Origin: Bacteroidales bacterium | GTDB taxonomy: Bacteria; Bacteroidota; Bacteroidia; Bacteroidales; FEN-979 | Assembly: GCA_023231065.1 (NCBI GenBank) | Contig: JALNWE010000002.1 | Coordinates: 43,981-107,980 of the forward strand | Length of the DNA: 64,000 nt | Reading direction: 5' to 3' | Notes under the pieces: model-generated | What the model was told of the DNA's origin: nothing | Database searches by the model: none | Seen by the model: only the letters and a program-made list of their open reading frames with translations | Shown here: piece after piece, positions 43,202 to 51,949 of the stretch | Position numbering within the stretch: position 1 is the stretch's first letter | Layout of the letters: every line of letters starts with the position of its first letter | Translations under genes and position numbers: made by a program

Positions 43202-43234
43202 AAAAAAAGCCGGTAGCTTGAAGGGTACCGGCTT
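43202..43234 (-). terminator. Rho-independent terminator of the skp/bamA cluster
   Basis: On the minus strand, AAGCCGGTA and TACCGGCTT form a perfect 9-bp stem followed by a T-run (the A-run at 43202-43208). It lies about 20 nt after the second skp-like gene, so this end of the envelope operon is clearly closed. Confidence 0.9.
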
Positions 43235-43253
43235 CTTTCAAGAAATAAGGTCC

Positions 43254-43778
43254 TTACTGAATATTCAGTTTCTTTTTGACTAAAGGCATTACATCGTCAG
43301 CCTCATCTTTGTAAATAACCACATCTTCAATGGCATTTAAAATATAGGTGTATTTGTTTTCCTTGGCAACTTCCTTGATGGCGGCCTTTGCTTTTTCAAT
43401 AAATGGGGCTACCAGCTCCTGTTGTTTTGCCTGAAGGTCCGTGTTGGCTTTTTGCTGAAAAGCATCGATTCTGGCTTGAAGATCTGAAAGTTCTTTTTCC
43501 TTGGTCTGTTTGATCAGGTCTGACATCCCCGAAGCCTGAGATTGATAATCCATGTATTTGTTCTCAAATTCGGCTTTCATGGCATCCATCTGATCAGAAA
43601 GGGTCTTCTGATAATTCTGGAGCTTTATTTTTACAGAATCAATCCCTGGCATGGCAGCCAGCAAGGTATTGAAATCAACATGTCCGATCTTAACAGGCGT
43701 TTGTGCATGCGATGTAAAAGAACAACCAACTATGATTGTAACAACGACAAAAAGCTTTACTATTTTTTTCATTTTCAA
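43254..43778 (-). CDS. OmpH/Skp-family periplasmic chaperone (second copy)
   Basis: A 174-residue protein with a signal peptide (1-25) and a long coiled-coil (about 55-125) typical of Skp, the trimeric chaperone that delivers outer-membrane proteins to BamA. KIGHVDFN at the mature N-terminus and VIYKDEADDVMP near the C-terminus match the family. It is the last gene of the envelope cluster, with its own -7 element at 43810 and a terminator at 43202. Glutamate racemase, which I recall often following at this position in Bacteroidota, is absent. Confidence 0.88.
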   Translation of the reverse strand: MKMKKIVKLFVVVTIIVGCSFTSHAQTPVKIGHVDFNTLLAAMPGIDSVKIKLQNYQKTLSDQMDAMKAEFENKYMDYQSQASGMSDLIKQTKEKELSDLQARIDAFQQKANTDLQAKQQELVAPFIEKAKAAIKEVAKENKYTYILNAIEDVVIYKDEADDVMPLVKKKLNIQ

Positions 43779-43809
43779 TGATTAAAAGGTTAATAATACG
43801 ATTGGCATA

Positions 43810-43817
43810 CAAAAGTA
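43810..43817 (-). promoter_or_regulatory. -7 element for second skp-like gene
   Basis: On the minus strand this reads TACTTTTG, matching TAnnTTTG, with a predicted leader of about 27 nt. The gene may therefore be expressed apart from the operon. Confidence 0.45.
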
Positions 43818-43855
43818 CAAAAATAAACTAATTCTGTATATTCTGTAAGAAGGGT

Positions 43856-44515
43856 CTATTTTTTTATGGGTTTTGTTACGGGTGTACCAGAGGATTCTGA
43901 GCCGGAAGTCCCGCCAGCTTTTGTTCCGCCAGTTTTGGCAGGGGCTGTTCCGCCGGTAGCGCCACTTCCGGTTGGGGTTTTAACTTTTGCTTTTCTGCCG
44001 CTCAGACTGGCGCCGAGATTATCCAGGACTTCATCGCTGATATCATATTTGGGATTTGCATACATCATGGTCAAGCTGCCCCCTTTATCAAAGATAATGG
44101 CATAATTGCTATTAGTAGCAATTTCCTGAATGGCGTTATAGATCTTTTCCTGGATTGGTTTGACCAGCTCCTGACGTTTTTTAAACAAATCCCCATCCTT
44201 GCCAAAACGGGTCCTTTGCAGGTTCTTAGCCTCTTTTTCTTTATCCACGATCTCCTGTTCCTTCTTTTTCTTCATATCATCCGGGAGGAGAACTGATTGT
44301 ACCTGATAATCTTTGTACATTTTATCCACTTCGGTAAATTTTGTATCAATCTCCTTTTGCCATACCGAGGAAATTTCATCCAATTGTGCTTGTGCTTCGG
44401 TAAATTCAGGAATATTATCCAGGATATATTCAGTATCCACATAGGCAAATTTTTGTGCCTGCGCCAATGTAACCATGAAAAAAACGGTTACCATTGTAAT
44501 AATCAGCTTTTTCAT
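43856..44515 (-). CDS. OmpH/Skp-family periplasmic chaperone (first copy, with Gly/Thr-rich tail)
   Basis: A 219-residue protein with a signal peptide (1-20), AYVDTEYILDNIP and a coiled-coil of about 60-130. Unusually, the last about 40 residues (from VKTPTGSG on) form a low-complexity Gly/Thr/Ser tail. It lies 70 nt after bamA in the cluster and likely chaperones outer-membrane proteins in the periplasm. A second skp-like gene follows after 77 nt. Confidence 0.87.
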   Translation of the reverse strand: MKKLIITMVTVFFMVTLAQAQKFAYVDTEYILDNIPEFTEAQAQLDEISSVWQKEIDTKFTEVDKMYKDYQVQSVLLPDDMKKKKEQEIVDKEKEAKNLQRTRFGKDGDLFKKRQELVKPIQEKIYNAIQEIATNSNYAIIFDKGGSLTMMYANPKYDISDEVLDNLGASLSGRKAKVKTPTGSGATGGTAPAKTGGTKAGGTSGSESSGTPVTKPIKK

Positions 44516-44585
44516 ATAAACCTCCGGTTATTAAATTATTATCTGTTTCATGGTATAGTCATTTCCTGGCATTTCCTGTCCTGCC

Positions 44586-47213
44586 TTAATCTATGGATGA
44601 ATTGATTGAGAAATGGAACTGTCCGCCATTGGCCCCTGAAACGCCACTGACTGCATCCAGTCCATAACCCCAATCCAAACCCAGCAATCCGAACATGGGG
44701 AGAAACACACGGATACCAACCCCGACAGAACGGTAAACATTGAAAGGATTAAAGTTACTCCAGTAAAGCCAATCATTACCGGCTTCCACGAAAGTAAGCG
44801 CGAAAATAGTAGCGCTCGGGTTCAGTGAAATCGGGTATCTTAATTCCAGGGTATATTTTGTATAAACAGAACCACCAACTGAATTGGGATATCCTGGAGT
44901 GAGTGAATTGTTGATGTATCCCCTCATTCCGATCAATTCACGGCCATCCATGTTGTTATACCCTGTTAACCCGTCGCCCCCAAGATAAAACCTTTCAAAT
45001 GGCGTTACCCCCAGGTTATTGTTATAGGCCCCCAGGTACCCAAACTGGAGCCGGGGAGTAAGTACCAGCTTTTCAATCAGGTTGATATACCAGGATCCTT
45101 TGAATTTGATTTTATAATACTCCACCCAACGGTACCGTTCACTGGCGTCCATCGATTTATAATCCACATTGCCCCTGAAAAGTGAATAGGGTGGCGTCAG
45201 TTCCAGATTGAGGGAAATTTCAGAACCATTCCGGGCATAAATTGGAGCATCAATCGAATTCCTGCTAAGGGTAATCCCGTAACTGATGGCATTATAAACT
45301 CCGTTCCCGCCGCCAAAAGTAAAAATGGAGGTATAATTATAGGTATTGTACCGGTTATAATTAATACTTTGATACAGGGAAAAATAATCATCGGGCCAGC
45401 GTAACCGTTGTCCCAGTCCTACTGACACCCCGTCGATCTTGAAGAAAGCATAACTGGCATCGTTGGTTGCTAATCCGTTGGTATATTTGGAATGGAAATA
45501 TGATAAACTGAGCGCCAATGGCTTACGCCCGCCCAGCCAGGGCTCTGTGAAGGAGAAACTATAACTGAAATATCCCTTTCCATAGGTTTGAAAACGAAGG
45601 CTCAGCTTTTGGCCATCGCCCGATGGAACTGGTCTCCATGCTTTCGGGTTCAGGGCGTTTCTCAATGAAAAATTGTTGAATGAGATACCAACAGTACCAA
45701 CAATACGGCCATAGCCCCATCCCCCTGAAAGTTCAATCTGGTCAGCCGAAGTTTCTGTCACATCGAAACCAATATCCACGGTGCCATCGTCCGGATTGGG
45801 ATTAACGTTGGGCGTCAGTTTTTCGGCATCAAAATATTTAAGCTGTGCCAATGTCCGCTGGGACCGGATCAAACGGTCGCGGCTAAAAAGCTGTCCGGGC
45901 CGGGTATCAGTTTCTCTCAATGCAACATGGTCATTGGTCTTGGTATTTCCTTTGATCGTCACTTTATTGACAGTCGCCTGTTTCCCTTCACGCATCCTGA
46001 TTTCCAGATCGATAGAATCATTTTCAACCCTGGTTTCAACCGGTATCACATCAAAAAACAGGTATCCGTCGTCCATGTATAATGAACGTATATCGGCTCC
46101 GCTCGGATTATAGGTCAAAGCTTGTTCCAGCGCATCCTGGTCATAAATATCCCCTTTCTGGATCTTTAATATTCGGTTAAGAAATTGCGAGGAATATTTT
46201 GTATTGCCAAGCCAGGTAATATTCCGGATATAATATTTGTCCCCTTCATCAATCCAGAGATCAATGTTGATGGTATTGTCGGGATTCTTCGAAATAGAAT
46301 CGCGGAGGATCCTGGCATCGCGATATCCAAGTGAATTATATTTTTTGATGAGGAGAAGTTTATCTTCCTGATAATCTTCATCAATGAATTTTGAGGATTT
46401 GAAAATCCGTAACCGGATATTATCTGTCCCTTGCTTCGCGACCACATTGACAATTTCGACGAAGTCCAATTCCGCTGTTGTCTTCACCGTCTCAACCACC
46501 ATTTCATCCAGGCCATTCATGGGATTAAAAACACTTTTTTCTTTGGTCTTTTTGAAGGCGTTTTTGATCATGTCCGCACCCACCTCTTTATTCCCATGAA
46601 TGTTGATCGTATAAACCTTAACCTTTTCATTTTTATCAATGTTGAGGTACATGGTCACCTCATTGACAGCGGCAGAATCCCTTTTAAGGATAATGTTTAC
46701 TTCAGCATTCAGGAATCCCTTGTCATTATAAAATTTCTGAATGATATTTTTTGTTTTAATAATCAGGTTATCTGTAACATAGTCACCTTTGACCAACCTG
46801 ATCTTTTCACGGATATCATCGGCATCGGATTTCTTGATCCCGTTAAACTGAAACTTGGACAGACGCGGCCGTTCCTGTAAATAAATATCCAGGAATATCT
46901 GGTTATCAACGACTTTAGTGACACTTATACGAATATCTTCAAACAATCCCTGTTCCCATAACTTCCTGACTGCCTGTGGGATCTGATCCCCGTTAGGGAC
47001 CTTGATCTTGTCGCCAACGGTAAGTCCCGATAGCATGATCAGGACGTTACCGTCCAGGTATTTAACACCACTGACAGTAATCCCTCCGATGTATAAATCT
47101 TTGGGATTGTTATAATCGTTTAAATCGATTTCACCCAGGCTGATCTGTGCAAAAAGCGATTGGGCAAGGAGGAATGGCAGGAATAAAAAAATCAGGTAAC
47201 GGGGTCTCATCAA
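44586..47213 (-). CDS. bamA: Outer-membrane protein assembly factor BamA
   Basis: An 875-residue Omp85 protein with a signal peptide (1-22). Several POTRA domains follow in roughly 25-455 and a 16-strand barrel fills the remainder. The barrel includes SGGWGYGRIVGTVGISFNNFSLRN and the lid-loop-like FERFYLGGDGLTGYNN (VRGY/F-type region nearby: GMRGY). It inserts beta-barrel proteins into the outer membrane. It starts 3 nt after uppS ends, with skp genes downstream, the classic Bacteroidota order. Confidence 0.93.
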   Translation of the reverse strand: MMRPRYLIFLFLPFLLAQSLFAQISLGEIDLNDYNNPKDLYIGGITVSGVKYLDGNVLIMLSGLTVGDKIKVPNGDQIPQAVRKLWEQGLFEDIRISVTKVVDNQIFLDIYLQERPRLSKFQFNGIKKSDADDIREKIRLVKGDYVTDNLIIKTKNIIQKFYNDKGFLNAEVNIILKRDSAAVNEVTMYLNIDKNEKVKVYTINIHGNKEVGADMIKNAFKKTKEKSVFNPMNGLDEMVVETVKTTAELDFVEIVNVVAKQGTDNIRLRIFKSSKFIDEDYQEDKLLLIKKYNSLGYRDARILRDSISKNPDNTINIDLWIDEGDKYYIRNITWLGNTKYSSQFLNRILKIQKGDIYDQDALEQALTYNPSGADIRSLYMDDGYLFFDVIPVETRVENDSIDLEIRMREGKQATVNKVTIKGNTKTNDHVALRETDTRPGQLFSRDRLIRSQRTLAQLKYFDAEKLTPNVNPNPDDGTVDIGFDVTETSADQIELSGGWGYGRIVGTVGISFNNFSLRNALNPKAWRPVPSGDGQKLSLRFQTYGKGYFSYSFSFTEPWLGGRKPLALSLSYFHSKYTNGLATNDASYAFFKIDGVSVGLGQRLRWPDDYFSLYQSINYNRYNTYNYTSIFTFGGGNGVYNAISYGITLSRNSIDAPIYARNGSEISLNLELTPPYSLFRGNVDYKSMDASERYRWVEYYKIKFKGSWYINLIEKLVLTPRLQFGYLGAYNNNLGVTPFERFYLGGDGLTGYNNMDGRELIGMRGYINNSLTPGYPNSVGGSVYTKYTLELRYPISLNPSATIFALTFVEAGNDWLYWSNFNPFNVYRSVGVGIRVFLPMFGLLGLDWGYGLDAVSGVSGANGGQFHFSINSSID

Positions 47214-47216
47214 GGT

Positions 47217-47981
47217 CTATTTTCGTATGGTTCCTTCTAATTCATTGAGTTGTTCGCTGGTAAGACCAAATCTACGCTCCCTGTGTTGAAAATCGAGAAT
47301 AGCTTTGAAAAAATCTTCTTTACAAAAATCAGGCCAGAGTGTTTTTGTAAAGTACAATTCTGTATAAGCGATCTGCCAGAGTAAAAAATTGCTGATCCGA
47401 TACTCCCCACTGGTCCTGATAAGTAATTCAGGGTCAGGGATACCGGTCGTAGCCAACGATGAAGTCAGGGTAGATAAATTGATCTGGTCTGGAGTCATTT
47501 CCTTGTTCTCCACTTTCCTTGCTATGGCACGGGTTGCTTCTAATAATTCCCACCGTGAGCTGTAACTCAGCGCCAGCACCATAGTAAGTCCGGTATTCTC
47601 CGATGTTTCCCCGATAGCATGCATGAGTTCGCCGTAGCTCTTAGGGGGAAGTGTTTTCAGATCGCCGATAGCGGCCAACCGGATATTGTTTTTCATCATG
47701 GTTTTCATCTCTCCGCGGAGTGAATCAACCAGAATGTGCATCAATGCGTCAATCTCATATTTAGGGCGATTCCAGTTTTCGGTAGAAAAAGCATAGAGGG
47801 TCAGGTATTTAATCCCCAACTCCGCGGCAACCTCCACGGTATTTCTCACGGCGTCCACCCCTTTCTCATGACCTAGTGTCCGGGCAAAACCACGTCTTCG
47901 GGCCCAACGCCCGTTTCCATCCATGATGACAGCTACATGTACCGGTACTTTATTTTTATCGATCTGTTCTTTTAGCCCCAT
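47217..47981 (-). CDS. uppS: Undecaprenyl (isoprenyl) diphosphate synthase
   Basis: A 254-residue cis-prenyltransferase: VAVIMDGNGRWARRR (Asp21), the YAFSTENWNRP block and the C-terminal ELLIRTSGEYRISNFLLWQ. It makes the C55 lipid carrier needed for peptidoglycan and polysaccharide synthesis. It lies between the DUF6089 protein and bamA with gaps of 15 and 3 nt, so it is in the same transcription unit. Confidence 0.95.
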   Translation of the reverse strand: MGLKEQIDKNKVPVHVAVIMDGNGRWARRRGFARTLGHEKGVDAVRNTVEVAAELGIKYLTLYAFSTENWNRPKYEIDALMHILVDSLRGEMKTMMKNNIRLAAIGDLKTLPPKSYGELMHAIGETSENTGLTMVLALSYSSRWELLEATRAIARKVENKEMTPDQINLSTLTSSLATTGIPDPELLIRTSGEYRISNFLLWQIAYTELYFTKTLWPDFCKEDFFKAILDFQHRERRFGLTSEQLNELEGTIRK

Positions 47982-47996
47982 GATATATTTCCTGAA

Positions 47997-48815
47997 TCAG
48001 TGGTTCAGGTCCTTACATTTTTTACTCCCTGTTAAGTTAAATTTATACGTCAGGGACACCCCAAAAAAGGAAAACCAATCCATATTGTTCGGATCCCCCC
48101 GTTGCATACCGGTTTGATGAGTTCCCAAGGGGTCAGAATATTCAACCCCTGAGACAAACGTTGTACTAACATCATCCAGATAATCCGTGAAGGTTTTATG
48201 CATTTCCCAAAACACCTGCATTCCTAATCTTTTAGCCAAACTTACCTTAGCGCCTATTCCGAACGGAATAGAAAAACCAACCAGGGAATAAGGCTGACGT
48301 CCATTATATCCAATTTTTTGACCTTCTGTCCCAACGGTAACCAAGGAAATTCCATTATTCATCGGTTTAAAGAGAAACACTGAAACGCCGGCGTAAATGT
48401 ACGGTGATATCCAGTTTCTTTCACTGCCCGTGAAATAAGGAAAAAAATTAAATTCAGCTACGGCAGAAATGTCTGTAATATTGCTAGTAAAACTCAGTCC
48501 TAAGGTTTGAATAAAGGGGTTTCCCTGTGATGCATCAGCCGCGACAGCGCCTTTCATGAGGGCTAATTTCACGGCCCATCGGGTATCGATATCATACCGC
48601 GCCAGAACGCCAAAGAAAGGTTTGATGTCCGTAAAAGGTGTACCGGGATTAAGGTCGCCAAGGTAATAAGAACCTCCTCCGGTTATCCCGAATTCCATAT
48701 CCTGACCGGTAACTGTCACTGAAAACAGGATAAAGAAAAACATCCCGAAAACCGGTCGGGGATACGGTTGCAACATACCTCTCAAAAATGGAATTTTGTT
48801 TATTTTTCTCAACAA
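47997..48815 (-). CDS. DUF6089-like outer-membrane beta-barrel protein
   Basis: A 272-residue exported protein: a hydrophobic N-terminus (MFFFILFSVTVTGQ) then EFGITGGGSYYLGDLNP and alternating beta-strands typical of a small barrel, as in the DUF6089 proteins found before uppS in Bacteroidota. The C-terminus keeps strand-like SLTYKFNL. Role unknown; probable outer-membrane protein. The start could be one of several Met codons upstream of the signal peptide. Confidence 0.75.
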   Translation of the reverse strand: MLRKINKIPFLRGMLQPYPRPVFGMFFFILFSVTVTGQDMEFGITGGGSYYLGDLNPGTPFTDIKPFFGVLARYDIDTRWAVKLALMKGAVAADASQGNPFIQTLGLSFTSNITDISAVAEFNFFPYFTGSERNWISPYIYAGVSVFLFKPMNNGISLVTVGTEGQKIGYNGRQPYSLVGFSIPFGIGAKVSLAKRLGMQVFWEMHKTFTDYLDDVSTTFVSGVEYSDPLGTHQTGMQRGDPNNMDWFSFFGVSLTYKFNLTGSKKCKDLNH

Positions 48816-48880
48816 CTTTGTATAACGCCCAAATCGCTACTTTATTTGATCTCCAGTAAGTTTTTCCGGATTATTTTGGA

Positions 48881-49759
48881 CTAGTTGCGATTATCCAATC
48901 CCCAGTTCAATTTTTCACGAATGGTTTGAAAGAAATCTTTTTCAGGCAAACGCAGCAGATTAATTTTAAAAGGCGCTTTCCGGATGATCAGTCCGGTAGA
49001 TGTTTGAACTTTTTCGATCCTCGAATCCAGGCTTACTAAAAATTCATTGGCTTTACTTTCCACCCTGATCCTGATCTCAACGTCGTCGCGTAGTACGATG
49101 GGCCTTACAGTCAGGTTATGACTGGCGATCGGGGTGATGACAAAATTTTCCGTATCAGGGGTCATAATAGGGCCCGTGCAACTGAGTGAATAAGCAGTGG
49201 AACCTGTGGGTGTGGCAACAATTAAACCATCAGCCCAGTATGCATTCAGGAATTCACCGTTGATCCATGTCTTAATGGTAAGCATCGACATCACATTGGG
49301 TTTATAAACAGTGAGGTCATTTAAAGCAAAACCAGTCTTTCCAAAGAGATCAGCAGGCTGGATTAATTGAAGCAAAGTTCGTTTTTCGAGCAAATAATTT
49401 CCATTTTCAATAGCAGCTAACGCCGGATTAAGTTGCTCGCGAGAGATACCTGATAAAAAACCAAGGCGTCCCATATTGATTCCCGTGACCGGTATCCCTG
49501 AATTACCGATGATCCTGACTGCATCCAGGATAGTCCCGTCTCCGCCAATGGAAAACAGAAAATCGACCTTGCCTTTCAGGTCCGTTTGAAGATCAAAGAA
49601 TTCCGGCTCGCGGTCAAACCTCAGTTTTTCGCGAATGGATTCATAAAAAGGAAGATAAATATAAAAAATCCCATCCCCGGACTGAAAGTGATCAACCAAT
49701 TCCTGAACACAGGGAATGATCTGATCGGCAACATGTTTTCCAAAAAGGGCAACCTTCAT
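48881..49759 (-). CDS. nadK: NAD kinase
   Basis: A 292-residue NAD kinase with SIGGDGTILDAVR (GGDG motif), NMGRLGFLS, and the NE/D-type LNDLTVYKP and PTGSTAYSLSCTGPI segments. It phosphorylates NAD to NADP. I use the ATG at 49759: MKVALFGKH begins the family match, and a TATCTTTG element on the minus strand (49787-49794) lies just upstream. A longer frame from 49906 would start before that promoter and run into the previous gene. Confidence 0.92.
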   Translation of the reverse strand: MKVALFGKHVADQIIPCVQELVDHFQSGDGIFYIYLPFYESIREKLRFDREPEFFDLQTDLKGKVDFLFSIGGDGTILDAVRIIGNSGIPVTGINMGRLGFLSGISREQLNPALAAIENGNYLLEKRTLLQLIQPADLFGKTGFALNDLTVYKPNVMSMLTIKTWINGEFLNAYWADGLIVATPTGSTAYSLSCTGPIMTPDTENFVITPIASHNLTVRPIVLRDDVEIRIRVESKANEFLVSLDSRIEKVQTSTGLIIRKAPFKINLLRLPEKDFFQTIREKLNWGLDNRN

Positions 49760-49786
49760 GGCAAAGTGTTTTCTGAAATAAGTGTG

Positions 49787-49794
49787 CAAAGATA
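49787..49794 (-). promoter_or_regulatory. -7 element for nadK
   Basis: Reads TATCTTTG on the minus strand. The predicted leader of about 23 nt to 49759 supports that start; nadK can be transcribed apart from the upstream genes. Confidence 0.5.
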
Positions 49795-49823
49795 CTCGAT
49801 TTTTATACTCTTTTATCAGTTCA

Positions 49824-51281
49824 TCAGATTGGGGCCATAAAATGCAGGTAAAAACCTGTATCGCCCAATGAATTAACTGAGAATTCCATACGGACGACAA
49901 GATCATAATAGGTAGTGAAATCTACTCCGGCGCCATATCCTGCAAGCAGGCTATTCTGCAATGAATTCCCGGTGCAATTTCGGTTCCATGAACTCACTCC
50001 ATTATAATTATAAACGTAACCCAGATCAACAAAAGCATTCAGGTATAAGGCCAGTGGAACCGTGTTGAATTTACTGGATTTCAGAAAATTCAGCTTGATA
50101 ACATGCTGAGGCAAAAGAGCAAATTTCAGGTTGTTTTTTAATAATACAAAATGCTGCCCATCAATTACATAGTACTCGTATCCACGGACATAATCCCTTC
50201 CATATCCTAGGCCCTGCTGCAAGTAATAGGGTTGCTCCTTTTCAAAGCTTAATTTTCCGGTAAAGCCCGAAGCCCAATACCAACGTTTATACAGTTGCCA
50301 GTATTTCCTGAAATTGGCTTTTAGATATGCATTGTGTGCAACCATGTATGGAACCGCGTAATTGAATTCAGCATCGATGTAATGACCTGTCAGAGGATAA
50401 AACTGGACATCCCGGTGATCATTTTTAAAAATATAGTTAATGGTTGCAAACTGCTGAATGAGCGATTCCTCGAAAAAGAATCCAGGTACGTTCATCAACT
50501 GCTCATCAAAATCATAATAGCTGTATGAAACGCGGATGGTATGAGTAGAATAAAAATTAGGACGGGCAATCATTTCAATATATCCATATCCCAGCTTCTT
50601 TAGAAAAATGGAGCCATCTTTTATATAGACCGGTTTGTTATGGAGGCTGGCTACCGGGATTTCGTGGTTCAGATCAACCTCGGCGCCAAATCCCAATCCA
50701 AATTTTTGTTTGTGATCTATATACGGTATTTGATAAGTAAATCCATATTTCTGGTTATATCCAAAGTGGGTCAATATCTTTAAGGTTTCATTCCGTCCCC
50801 GGACATTCGAAAAAGTAAGGTCAACGCCATAGGTGAGCCGCCCTAAGTCACGGCTTTCCAACCACACATTGAAATTCCGGTCTGAAAATTCAAAAAATGG
50901 GATAGGCCAGATATACCAGCGCTCAATTACGGATATTTTGATATCGACTATGTTCAAATCCTGAACGGGGACCGCATCCATGATCACAATATTGAAAAGA
51001 CGGGTATTAAAGATGTTTTCGCGTGATGCTGTGACTTGTGTTACGAGGTCTTTGATGAACAGGGTGTCCCCTTCCTTGAATGTCATTTCCCTGAGGATGA
51101 TCGAAGGACGGGTAATTTTATTTCCCGAAATTAAAATTTGCCGGATGACTATCTGGGAGTGGCCTTGATCTGTAAAAAGAAAAACAGGATCCTGAGCCAA
51201 AAGACTGGATGGCCCCATGAGGCCAAAAAATTTCCCGAGTATCAGTACAAAGAATATCAGGATCAAACGAAGTCGATTCAT
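49824..51281 (-). CDS. Omp85-superfamily protein with one POTRA domain and barrel
   Basis: A 485-residue outer-membrane protein with a signal peptide (about 1-30). A single POTRA-like domain spans about 40-115 (IVIRQILISGNKITRPSIILREMTF and TRLFNIVIMDAVPVQDLNIVDIKISVIER). A beta-barrel follows, with GYGRDYVRGYEYYVIDG as the VRGY-type element. It resembles TamA or FhaC-like Omp85 members but is short. It lies 2 nt after the CBS gene and 64 nt before nadK. Its cargo is unknown. Confidence 0.82.
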   Translation of the reverse strand: MNRLRLILIFFVLILGKFFGLMGPSSLLAQDPVFLFTDQGHSQIVIRQILISGNKITRPSIILREMTFKEGDTLFIKDLVTQVTASRENIFNTRLFNIVIMDAVPVQDLNIVDIKISVIERWYIWPIPFFEFSDRNFNVWLESRDLGRLTYGVDLTFSNVRGRNETLKILTHFGYNQKYGFTYQIPYIDHKQKFGLGFGAEVDLNHEIPVASLHNKPVYIKDGSIFLKKLGYGYIEMIARPNFYSTHTIRVSYSYYDFDEQLMNVPGFFFEESLIQQFATINYIFKNDHRDVQFYPLTGHYIDAEFNYAVPYMVAHNAYLKANFRKYWQLYKRWYWASGFTGKLSFEKEQPYYLQQGLGYGRDYVRGYEYYVIDGQHFVLLKNNLKFALLPQHVIKLNFLKSSKFNTVPLALYLNAFVDLGYVYNYNGVSSWNRNCTGNSLQNSLLAGYGAGVDFTTYYDLVVRMEFSVNSLGDTGFYLHFMAPI

Positions 51282-51283
51282 GG

Positions 51284-51949
51284 TCAGATGTTCAGGTAGT
51301 TCATCAGCCCGTCAAAACGATCCTGAAGGCCTTGGCTATAAGCATCTTCGTCCGACCATGAAGCTTTTACAAGATAATCATACCTGAAAAAAGTTTGGAG
51401 AACAGGACCAATATCAATCCGGTTCAGCTTCAGTGTTACTTCAATTTTTGTTGAATCCGGGAAAGAGGTTACTGATAAACTAAGGATTTTATTATCGTTT
51501 GATTCAACGATTTGCGCTATTTCCACAAGGTCATAATCTTTTTCATTCAGTTCCAGTACAATGACCCCTCCCGGATTATGAATGGCAGTTATCGAGGCGA
51601 AGTAGTCTATCAGCGCTGGTTGCGTAATCAATCCGAGGTAGTGGCCCTTTTCTGTTAAAACCGGAAGTACAGTAAGTTTTAATGCTGTAAACATCCGGAT
51701 AACGTCATAAACGTGTTGATTCTCCGAAATGCCGGCCCTGTCCAGCGTCAATCCAAAGTGACTGAGACTGACTTCCGGGTCATTGGCAGAAAGGATATCG
51801 GTATCGGAAATCAGGCCAAGATATTCTGATCCTTCCACAACAGGAAGATGTGAAACGCGAAATTCTTCCATCTGCGACAGGGCGTATGCTCCTTTATCTG
51901 AAGGTTTCAGGGGCGCAATGGAGCCGGTAATCAATTGTTTAGCGATCAT
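51284..51949 (-). CDS. CBS-domain protein with ACT-like C-terminus
   Basis: A 221-residue cytoplasmic protein with two CBS domains (about 1-60 and 75-130; HLPVVEGSEYLGLISDTD and VLPVLTEKGHYLGLITQPALI). A C-terminal segment about 135-215 (IVLELNEKDYDLVEIAQIVES) has an ACT-like pattern. CBS pairs bind adenosyl ligands such as AMP or ATP; the effector domain is not recognisable. Its start overlaps the end of rsgA by 11 nt and its end is 2 nt before the Omp85-like gene, so all are one operon. Confidence 0.8.
   Translation of the reverse strand: MIAKQLITGSIAPLKPSDKGAYALSQMEEFRVSHLPVVEGSEYLGLISDTDILSANDPEVSLSHFGLTLDRAGISENQHVYDVIRMFTALKLTVLPVLTEKGHYLGLITQPALIDYFASITAIHNPGGVIVLELNEKDYDLVEIAQIVESNDNKILSLSVTSFPDSTKIEVTLKLNRIDIGPVLQTFFRYDYLVKASWSDEDAYSQGLQDRFDGLMNYLNI

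Noticed and set aside
43098..43283. 61-codon plus-strand frame near the terminator
   Set aside because: It runs through the terminator hairpin of the skp cluster and shows no homology.
49760..49906. N-terminal extension of nadK
   Set aside because: It would overlap the upstream Omp85-like gene and start before the TATCTTTG element; the NAD kinase match begins at 49759.
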